Below are positions 57,923 through 64,000 of a DNA stretch of 64,000 nucleotides, in pieces (the stretch's first letter is position 1; every line of letters begins with the position of its first letter). The DNA is from Actinophytocola sp036378875 (GTDB lineage Bacteria; Actinomycetota; Actinomycetes; Mycobacteriales; Pseudonocardiaceae): the NCBI RefSeq assembly GCF_036378875.1, contig NZ_DASUVO010000093.1, forward strand, positions 1 to 64,000. Direction: 5' to 3'. The position numbers and the translations under genes are program-made. The notes under the pieces were generated by a model that did no database searches, had not been told where the DNA came from, and was given only the letters and a program-made list of their open reading frames with translations.

Positions 57923-59414
57923 GCAACCCAGGGACCGCCGCGTCCGCGAACCGCAGGCCCTCGTCGATGTCCGCGTCGTACACCGGGTAGGCGCCCTTGT
58001 TGGCCGCGGTCGTCGCGTGCAGCGTGACCAGGCCGGCGCGGCGTTGCAACGGCGAGCTGGTGATGGTCCACCCGATCACGCCCGTGCGCGTCAACGCCGC
58101 GGTGCGCCGTGCTCCCACGCCGTAGCGCGTGACCAGATGGTCGCGGGCCAGGCCGTGCCCGAGGTTGCGGTAGGACTCCCTCGCGAGGAACACGGCCACC
58201 GGTACGCCCACCACCAGGGAGATCCACGCCAGGTGCAGCAGCACGTCGGTGAGCAGCCAGCCCAGCAACGCCAGCACCGCGGCCAGCGTCAGCACGCAGT
58301 ACAGACCCCACCGCACCCGCCGCCACAGCGCGGCCCTCGGGTGCCCGACGACGGCCGTCGCGGTGGCGGCGTCCGAGCCCAGCACCTCGGCCGCGACCCG
58401 GCGGGCGGTCTCGTACGGCGCCGCCGGCAGGATCGTCTTCGGGTCGGTCTTGTCGTCGTCGGTCTTCTGCCGCATGCCGGTCGCGATGACGTCGATACGG
58501 GCCGCCCCCGCCAGCCGGGCGCCGAGCGGCTCGATCAGCTCAACCCCACGCAGCCGCCGGCGCTCCAGCGACAGCGAGCGGGTGGTCAGCAGCCCTCTGG
58601 TCATGACGAAGTTGCCGTGCTCGCGGGACAGCCGGTAGCGGAACCACATCTCGACGAACAACCCGAGCGAGCCGATCACCCCGACCAGTACCCCGGCCCC
58701 GACCAGGACCGCGATCAGCCCGGCGACGTGCAGGTCCCCGAGCAGGTCGCGGACCGCGCGGAACACGACGCCCTGCGCGTTGAACCACTCGGACACCTGC
58801 ATCACGCCACCGAACGCGGCCGCGCCGAGGATCGGCGTGGTCACCGAGACGGGGGCGTAGCGGATCCAGCGCCAGTCCAGCGTGGCGAGCTCCGGACCGG
58901 TGGGGCCCTCGACAACCGCGTCCGCGCGGCGCAGCAGCAGCCTGCGCAGCTCCTCAGCGACGGCCTTGCCGACGGGGTCGAGCGTGAGGTGGCTGTCGTC
59001 GCCGGCCTGCTGCCCGGTGCCGATCTTGACCTTGACGAGCCCGAAGAACCGCTGCAGCGGGTTGGCGGTGACGTCCACGGACCGCACCCGGTCACGTGGC
59101 ACGGACCGCAGCTTGTGCAGCACCCACGCGTACCGCAGCTCCACCCGTTCGTCGGTCACCCGGTACGAGGTGTGCCGCCAGCGCATGAGGTCGGCGAGTG
59201 CCGCGCACAGGGACAGCACCGCGATCCCGGCGCACGCCACGAGCACCGCGAGCCACACCGGCACGTCGTCGGCGATGCCCAGGATGATCGGCACGGCGAT
59301 GCCGGCCAGGATGCCGGCAACCGTCAGCGCGGTCACCCATACGGTGCGCCGGTCCAGCTGCCGCCAGCCGGCCGCGAGCCGTGCCCCGTCAGTCACCACG
59401 GACTCGGAGGTCAC
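57888..59414 (-). CDS. Bacterial PH-domain (bPH2/YdbT-like) membrane protein
   Basis: 508 residues. Several hydrophobic pairs (VWVTALTVAGILAGIAVPII; VAGLIAVLVGAGVLVGVIG; LYCVLTLAAVLALLGWLL) alternate with bPH2 modules, each recognisable from a T-x-x-R-V/L pattern such as YRVTDERVELRYAWVLHKL, VMTRGLLTTRSLSLERRRL and LVTRYGVGARRTAAL. This matches YdbT-type proteins. Role unknown; related Bacillus proteins give protection against bacteriocins/stress. It overlaps the next gene upstream by 4 bp, forming an operon. Confidence 0.82.
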   Translation of the reverse strand: MTSESVVTDGARLAAGWRQLDRRTVWVTALTVAGILAGIAVPIILGIADDVPVWLAVLVACAGIAVLSLCAALADLMRWRHTSYRVTDERVELRYAWVLHKLRSVPRDRVRSVDVTANPLQRFFGLVKVKIGTGQQAGDDSHLTLDPVGKAVAEELRRLLLRRADAVVEGPTGPELATLDWRWIRYAPVSVTTPILGAAAFGGVMQVSEWFNAQGVVFRAVRDLLGDLHVAGLIAVLVGAGVLVGVIGSLGLFVEMWFRYRLSREHGNFVMTRGLLTTRSLSLERRRLRGVELIEPLGARLAGAARIDVIATGMRQKTDDDKTDPKTILPAAPYETARRVAAEVLGSDAATATAVVGHPRAALWRRVRWGLYCVLTLAAVLALLGWLLTDVLLHLAWISLVVGVPVAVFLARESYRNLGHGLARDHLVTRYGVGARRTAALTRTGVIGWTITSSPLQRRAGLVTLHATTAANKGAYPVYDADIDEGLRFADAAVPGLLTPFLEPGPDR

Positions 59415-59905
59415 GTCGCGTCGCCCCGGTTTGCCTGCGTGACCTCGGTGAGCCGTTCGGCGAGGTCAGCGGCCACCTCGTGGTCCAGTCCCTTGATCTT
59501 GAGCGGCCCTGCGGCCGACGCCGTCGTCACGGTCACGCTCGACAATCGGAACGCCTGCTCGAGCGGCCCGCGCTGGGTGTCGACGGTCTGGATGCGGGAC
59601 ATCGGCGCGATCCGCCACTCCTGCCACAGCCAGCCGCTGCGGGTGTAGACGGCGTCGTCGGTCACCTCCCAGCGGTGCACCCGGTATCGCCACAGCGGCA
59701 TGACCACCATGTACGGCACGCCGATCAGCAGGCAGATCCCCAACGCCAGCAACAGCCACGGGCGCGCCGGCTCGATGAGCAGCGCGAGGACGCCCAGCAC
59801 CACCGTGACGACCCCGTTCGAGATCGCCTCCCCTGTCATCCAGTACCGCACCGCTCGCCGGTCGACCCTGTTCCGTGGCGGCCGAAGCCGCAGCTGCCCC
59901 TCCAT
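59411..59905 (-). CDS. bPH2-domain (YdbS-like) membrane protein
   Basis: 164 residues from ATG 59905; a GTG three codons upstream is possible. Two membrane helices (GVVTVVLGVLALLIEPARPW region and LLALGICLLIGVPYMVVMPL) precede one bPH2 domain (WEVTDDAVYTRSGWLWQEWR, IQTVDTQRGPLEQAF). YdbS/YdbT pairs are adjacent in many Gram-positives, as here; they likely form one membrane complex. First gene of the two-gene minus-strand operon. Confidence 0.82.
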   Translation of the reverse strand: MEGQLRLRPPRNRVDRRAVRYWMTGEAISNGVVTVVLGVLALLIEPARPWLLLALGICLLIGVPYMVVMPLWRYRVHRWEVTDDAVYTRSGWLWQEWRIAPMSRIQTVDTQRGPLEQAFRLSSVTVTTASAAGPLKIKGLDHEVAADLAERLTEVTQANRGDAT

Positions 59906-60005
59906 GACGGCCACCGTAGTGAACCCGGATCTCAGCGCACGTCCGTCCCGCGGTCGTATCCGACGTCATTCCTTCGGTGGACATTTCGGGCTATGTTGCC
60001 GGCTC

Positions 60006-61052
60006 ATGAAGCGTGCGCTGATGATCTCCCTGCTGGTACTGGCAACGCTCCTCACTACAACCCTCACCGCGCCGCTCGGCGCGACCGCCACGTCGGGACC
60101 CACCTGGCAACCCACCCCGACCGGCACCGACGCGCGGCTGCGCGGGCTGTCCGCCGTGAGCCGTCAGGTCGCGTGGGCCAGTGGTGCCCGCGGCACCGTG
60201 CTCAGAACGGTCGACGGCGGCAGCACGTGGCAACAGGTCGGCCCGCCCGACACCGCGACGCTGGACTTCCGCGACATCGAGGCGTTCGACGCGAAGACGG
60301 CCGTGGCGCTGTCGATCGGCGAGGGCGAGGCGTCGCGGATCTACCGCACCACCGACGGCGGTCGCACGTGGACGGAGACCTTCCGCAACCCGGAACCGGC
60401 CGCGTTCTACAACTGCGTCGCGTTCTTCGACGCCCGCAACGGCCTGGTGGTCGGCGACCCGGTGGCCGGCGAGTTCCGCTTACTGTCCACTTCGGACGGC
60501 GGGCGGACGTGGACGCGACTGCCGGGACCGGCGGCACTCGAAGGCGAGTACCAGTTCTCGGCGAGTGGGCAGTGCGTGACCGTGGCGGGCCGCAAGGACG
60601 CGTGGCTCGCGACCGGTGGTTCCTCCGTGGCACGGGTCCTGCACTCCGCGGACCGCGGCCGGACGTGGACCGCGTCGGAGACACCCCTGGCCAGCAGCGA
60701 GAGCGCGGGCGTGTTCGCCGCGGCGTTCCGCGACCGCCGCACGGGCATCGCGATCGGCGGCGACTTCGCGAACCCGACGAACGGCGCCGACGCGCTGGCA
60801 CTCACCAGGGACGGCGGCCGCACGTGGCGCGAACCCGTCACCGCGCCGGCCGGCTACCGCTCCGGCGTCGCCTACCACGGGTTCCTTCCGCACGTGCTGA
60901 TCGCGGTCGGCCCAACCGGCAGCGACGTGTCCTTCGACGGCGGCACCCACTGGCACCAGTTCCACGACGGCAGCCTGGACACCGTGGACTGCACCCGTGA
61001 CGGCGGCTGCTGGGCCTCTGGCGCGGCGGGCGCGGTGGCCCGCCTGGGCTGA
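60006..61052 (+). CDS. Secreted Asp-box beta-propeller protein
   Basis: 348 residues. A signal peptide covers about 1-29. Six Asp-box-like repeats occur at regular spacing: TVDGGSTW, TTDGGRTW, TSDGGRTW, SADRGRTW, TRDGGRTW and SFDGGTHW, as in YCF48/BNR/sialidase-type propellers. No sialidase arginine triad is visible. An extracellular structural or ligand-binding role is likely. TATGTT nine bases before the ATG suggests a leaderless start. Confidence 0.8.
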   Translation: MKRALMISLLVLATLLTTTLTAPLGATATSGPTWQPTPTGTDARLRGLSAVSRQVAWASGARGTVLRTVDGGSTWQQVGPPDTATLDFRDIEAFDAKTAVALSIGEGEASRIYRTTDGGRTWTETFRNPEPAAFYNCVAFFDARNGLVVGDPVAGEFRLLSTSDGGRTWTRLPGPAALEGEYQFSASGQCVTVAGRKDAWLATGGSSVARVLHSADRGRTWTASETPLASSESAGVFAAAFRDRRTGIAIGGDFANPTNGADALALTRDGGRTWREPVTAPAGYRSGVAYHGFLPHVLIAVGPTGSDVSFDGGTHWHQFHDGSLDTVDCTRDGGCWASGAAGAVARLG

Positions 61053-61064
61053 AACCCACAAGAA

Positions 61065-61117
61065 GCGATGAAGGACGCCTTCCTCACGCACACGGTGAGG
61101 AAGGCGTCCTTCATCGC
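61065..61117. terminator. Perfect 23-bp hairpin between convergent genes
   Basis: Arms 61065-61087 and 61095-61117 are perfectly complementary over 23 bp, with a 7-base loop; the core reads GAAGGACGCCTTC, itself near-palindromic. It lies between the Asp-box gene stop at 61052 and the MFS stop at 61129 and is likely a bidirectional terminator. Confidence 0.8.
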
Positions 61118-61128
61118 ATCGCCACAGC

Positions 61129-62709
61129 TCAGCCTCGGTCGGCGGCCGGCTCCGGCTCCGGGGTCGGCTCGGCGGCCTCCTCGGCCGGGGCGGCCGGGGT
61201 GCCCTTGCCGCGGGGCAGGAGCAGCGCCGGCAGGAACGCCACAGCCAGCAGGATCAGCGCCCACACGAACGTGGACGAGTACGCGTCCGCGAGCAGCGAG
61301 GCCACCTGTGTGCGGACGGGCTCCGGCAGCTCGCTGATCGAGCCGGCCGCCGGCGGCGGGGTGCCCTGGGCGGCCGCCGCCTCCATCAGAGGCGCCATCT
61401 TGTCCTTGGTGGCGTTGAACAACAGCACCGACAGCAGCGCGGTGCCGATCGACGCCGCCACCTGCTGGATGATGTTCAGGCTCGTCGACGCGCGAGCCAC
61501 GTCCTCCTGCTTCAGCGTCTTCAGCGCCGCGGACATGATCGGCATCATCGTGCACCCCATGCCGAGGCCCATCACGAACAGGTCGGCCCCGATCAGCAGG
61601 TACGAGGTGTCCGCCTCGAGCTGGGTGAACAGCACCATGCAGGCGACGATCACGACGATGCCGGCCTGCGCGATGCGCGCCGAGCCGTACTTGTCCACGA
61701 TCAGGCCCGAGAGCGGCATCATCAGCATCGCGCCGATGCCCTGCGGTGCGAGCAGCAGGCCGGCGGCCAGTGCGCCCTCACCGCGTACCTGCTGGAAGTA
61801 CAGCGGGAAGAGCAGCATCGCGCCGAAGAACGCGACCACGAACAGCACCATGGACACCGACGCCACGGTGAAACCCCGGTCGCGGAACAGCTTCAGGTCG
61901 ATCAGCGCGTTCCGGGTACGGGAGGCGTGCCAGATGAACGCCGCCACCAGCACGGCGCCGACACCCGCCGGCAGGTACACCTCCGGGCTGTCGACGCCGC
62001 CGTTCGCCGGCACCTTCGCGAGGCCGTAGATCAGCGCGGCGAGCCCCGGCGACAGCAGGAGCAGGCCGACCACGTCGAGCCTCTCCGCCGGCCTCGGCTC
62101 GTCCTTCTCCAGGATCCGCGAGCCGAGGAACAGCGTCACGATGCCCACCGGCACGTTCAGGAAGAAGATCCAGCGCCACGACACGTCGTCGACGAGCCAG
62201 CCACCCAGGATCGGGCCCACGATCGGGCCGAGCAGCATCGGCACGCCGATCACGGACATGACCCGGCCGACCCGCTCGGGTCCGGCTGCCTTGGTCAGGA
62301 TCGTCATGCCGATCGGCATCAGCATGCCGCCGCCGAGGCCCTGCAGGACCCGGAAGAAGATCAGCGACTCGACCGACCATGCCGACCCCGCGGCCGCCGA
62401 GCCGAGCATGAACAGGAACACCGCGAGCAGGTAGATCCGTTTGGTGCCGAACCGGTCCGCGGCCCATCCGGACAGCGGGATGACGGTGGCGAGTGCCAGC
62501 GTGTAGCCGGTGGCCACCCACTGGATCGTGTCCAGCGTGGTGTTGAACTCACCGATCAGGTGGTCGATGGCGACGTTCACGACGGTGATGTCGAGCATCG
62601 CCATGATCGCGCCCAGGACGACCACCGAGCCGATGGCCAGCACTCTGCGGTCGAGCTTCTCCGAGCCCGAACCGCTCGCCGAGGTGATCGGCGGAAGCGC
62701 TTCAGTCAC
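61129..62709 (-). CDS. MFS multidrug transporter, DHA2 (14-TM) family
   Basis: 526 residues. Drug/H+ antiporter pattern: LDITVVNVAIDHL (motif D1), GWAADRFGTKRIYL (motif A), LIFFRVLQGLGGGMLMPIGM (motif B) and GPIVGPILGGWLVD (motif C). Fourteen helices, C-terminal Pro/Glu tail. It exports hydrophobic drugs, probably driven by proton flow. Its ATG is 14 bp after the marR stop, so the pair is one operon. Confidence 0.9.
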   Translation of the reverse strand: MTEALPPITSASGSGSEKLDRRVLAIGSVVVLGAIMAMLDITVVNVAIDHLIGEFNTTLDTIQWVATGYTLALATVIPLSGWAADRFGTKRIYLLAVFLFMLGSAAAGSAWSVESLIFFRVLQGLGGGMLMPIGMTILTKAAGPERVGRVMSVIGVPMLLGPIVGPILGGWLVDDVSWRWIFFLNVPVGIVTLFLGSRILEKDEPRPAERLDVVGLLLLSPGLAALIYGLAKVPANGGVDSPEVYLPAGVGAVLVAAFIWHASRTRNALIDLKLFRDRGFTVASVSMVLFVVAFFGAMLLFPLYFQQVRGEGALAAGLLLAPQGIGAMLMMPLSGLIVDKYGSARIAQAGIVVIVACMVLFTQLEADTSYLLIGADLFVMGLGMGCTMMPIMSAALKTLKQEDVARASTSLNIIQQVAASIGTALLSVLLFNATKDKMAPLMEAAAAQGTPPPAAGSISELPEPVRTQVASLLADAYSSTFVWALILLAVAFLPALLLPRGKGTPAAPAEEAAEPTPEPEPAADRG

Positions 62710-62722
62710 AAGTATCCCCTCG

Positions 62723-63199
62723 TTAACAGCCAGTTGTTGTTGCGGGCGGCATGTCCCCGCGAGCGAGAATCGGCAGCAGTGCCTGTGAAAGTCGGTCCCG
62801 CTCGTCGTCGCTCAGCGACTCGAGACATTCGCGTACCGCGTCGCGGTGTGCCTGTAGAAGCCCGTTGACGAAGCCCCGACCGTGCTCGGACAGGCGAACT
62901 CGTTTGACCCTGCGATCGTGCGTGTCCTCCCGGCGCGTGACCATGTCCGTCCTGACCAACCCCTGGACGGCTCGTCCGGCGGTCGCCATCGACAGCCCGA
63001 GCCGCGTGGCCAACTCGTGGACAGCCAGTTCGTCGTGGCAGTCGTAGAGCACAAACAGGGCCCGCATCTGGGAGAATGACAGGTCGAGTCCTCGCGCGAC
63101 ACCCAATATGTGCGCCTCTCCGCTCTTCTTCAGCCGAGAGAGGAAGTCCATCACCTGATCGGTGACGCTCTCGACCGACGTGACCGGCGTTAGTTGCAC
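62723..63199 (-). CDS. MarR-family transcriptional regulator
   Basis: 158 residues from GTG 63199; ATG 63151 is a shorter alternative. Winged helix pattern: LSFSQMRALFVLYDC, VHELATRLGLSMATAGRAVQ, LVRTDMVTRREDTHDRRVK. A dyad directly at the start (63189-63228) is the likely operator, giving autorepression relieved by a drug-like ligand. It is the first gene of the MFS efflux operon. Confidence 0.88.
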   Translation of the reverse strand: MQLTPVTSVESVTDQVMDFLSRLKKSGEAHILGVARGLDLSFSQMRALFVLYDCHDELAVHELATRLGLSMATAGRAVQGLVRTDMVTRREDTHDRRVKRVRLSEHGRGFVNGLLQAHRDAVRECLESLSDDERDRLSQALLPILARGDMPPATTTGC

Positions 63200-63228
63200 G
63201 GTACAATCATCGCACCGACGCAACTAAC
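63189..63228. promoter_or_regulatory. MarR operator
   Basis: Perfect 9-bp inverted arms, GTTAGTTGC (63189-63197) and GCAACTAAC (63220-63228), 22 bases apart. The left arm covers the marR start codon, so binding by MarR would block its own promoter. Confidence 0.65.
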
Positions 63229-63377
63229 TGCAAGTGACTGTGTTCGGCGTCTCATTACTCTATCGGCGTAATCCGGCCACCGTTGCGGTGACTTAACGCA
63301 ACGAGCCAAGTTGGTTGCTCCCGGAAACACCTGCCAGGCCGTTCGGGTGTCAGGGGCGCCGGGCAGAATGCTCACCC

Positions 63378-64000
63378 GTGACAGCCACGGCCACTCCCCC
63401 GTCCGTCTTCCTGCGCATCGCCGAGGAACTCGGCGTCGCCGAGCGGCAGGTCCGCTCCGCTGTGGAGCTGCTCGACGGCGGCTCGACCGTCCCCTTCATC
63501 GCCCGGTACCGCAAGGAGGTCACCGGGGCGCTGGACGACGCCCAGCTCCGCACCCTGGAAGAACGCCTCCGGTACCTGCGCGAGCTGGAGGAGCGGCGCG
63601 GCGCGATCCTCGAGTCGATCAACAGCCAGGGCAAGCTGACCGACGAGCTCACCAAGCAGATCATGGCCGCCGACTCCAAGGCGCGCCTGGAGGACATCTA
63701 CCTCCCCTACAAGCCGAAGCGGCGCACCAAGGCCCAGATCGCCCGCGAGGCCGGTCTCGAGCCACTCGCCGACGGGCTGCTGGCCAACCCCGACACCGAC
63801 CCGCAGGCCGCCGCCGCGGTGTTCGTCGACGCCGACAAGGGCGTCGCGGACGTGCAGGCCGCGCTGACGGGCGCACGCGACATCCTCGTCGAGCGGTTCA
63901 GCGAGGACGCCGACCTGATCGGCGGGCTGCGTGAGCGGATGTGGGACCAGGGTCGCCTGGTCGCCAAGGTCCGCTCCGGCAAGGAGGAGGCCGGCGCGAA
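63378..64000 (+). CDS. tex: Transcription accessory protein Tex, N-terminal part (cut by window edge)
   Basis: About 207 codons from GTG 63378, open to the window end. N-terminal Tex region: RIAEELGVAERQVRSAVELL, VPFIARYRKEVTGALDD, IYLPYKPKRRTKAQIAREAG. The YqgF-like, HhH and S1 domains lie beyond the edge. Tex binds RNA and affects transcription. CAGAAT about eight bases before the GTG suggests a leaderless start. Confidence 0.9.
   Translation, partial: MTATATPPSVFLRIAEELGVAERQVRSAVELLDGGSTVPFIARYRKEVTGALDDAQLRTLEERLRYLRELEERRGAILESINSQGKLTDELTKQIMAADSKARLEDIYLPYKPKRRTKAQIAREAGLEPLADGLLANPDTDPQAAAAVFVDADKGVADVQAALTGARDILVERFSEDADLIGGLRERMWDQGRLVAKVRSGKEEAGA

Noticed and set aside
1..64000. 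Biosynthetic gene cluster or antiphage system
   Set aside because: FAS-II, ThDP and Erm genes are single and typical of housekeeping or resistance; there are no PKS/NRPS modules and no recognisable defence gene sets.

Overview
The window is high-GC actinobacterial chromosome, most likely from the Pseudonocardiales (Amycolatopsis, Lentzea or Saccharothrix-like). This rests on frequent GTG/TTG starts, many apparently leaderless genes, Lsr2, DUF3043/DUF3052/DUF3145/DUF3558 proteins, and a backbone whose order recalls Mycobacterium tuberculosis Rv2201-Rv2218 and Rv2238c-Rv2243 (from memory). The FAS-II block (fabD-fabH-acpP-fabF) instead has the Streptomyces order. I see no phage, insertion sequence, CRISPR array or biosynthetic cluster.

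Layout. 1-6.3 kb: 3' end of asnB, a broken cupin gene, a secreted protein, adenosine kinase, ErpA, glycerate kinase, a DUF3043 membrane protein and a short-chain dehydrogenase. 6.3-14.2 kb: a paired DnaA-box element, an aldo/keto reductase, cobU-cobT-cobS (CobT has a long disordered tail), ilvE, a membrane protein and leucyl aminopeptidase. 14.2-29 kb: an inverted-repeat element, a cupin, a membrane-anchored Hsp70-like protein, and a lipoate/2-oxoacid dehydrogenase group (lpdA, E2, lipB, lipA), interrupted by a TetR-GNAT pair and a secreted M14 peptidase. 29-32.6 kb: a PadR-controlled cassette, a 2-TM protein of lower GC and tRNA-Val. 32.6-42 kb: ahpE, DUF3052, aceE, a PucR-type regulator and the FAS-II operon, with two unusual arrays of 22-bp modules. 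42-48.3 kb: small conserved genes, a NERD-like membrane protein, a D-cysteine desulfhydrase homologue, Lsr2, a second DnaA-box element, DUF2236 and an isochorismatase fold. 48.3-54 kb: pntB and pntAb without pntAa, a ThDP enzyme, a GlcD-type oxidase and a D-amino-acid-oxidase-like protein. 54-64 kb: an Erm-type methyltransferase behind a short leader peptide with an arrest motif, an aldo/keto reductase pseudogene, an epimerase, a LysR regulator, two PH-domain membrane proteins, an Asp-box propeller, a MarR-MFS efflux operon and the 5' end of tex.

How the genes connect. LipB and LipA make the lipoyl cofactor carried by the E2 protein, which LpdA reoxidises. AceE supplies acetyl-CoA, and the adjacent PucR/MabR-type regulator with fabD-fabH-acpP-fabF channels it to fatty-acid elongation. 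The resistance-related genes (erm with leader, MarR/MFS, TetR/GNAT) each carry visible local control sites.

Most worth checking: the erm leader and attenuator; the two 22-bp-periodic module arrays; the two 49-bp paired DnaA-box elements that keep an identical 19-bp box spacing 40 kb apart; and the missing pntAa at a site marked by an extragenic repeat.
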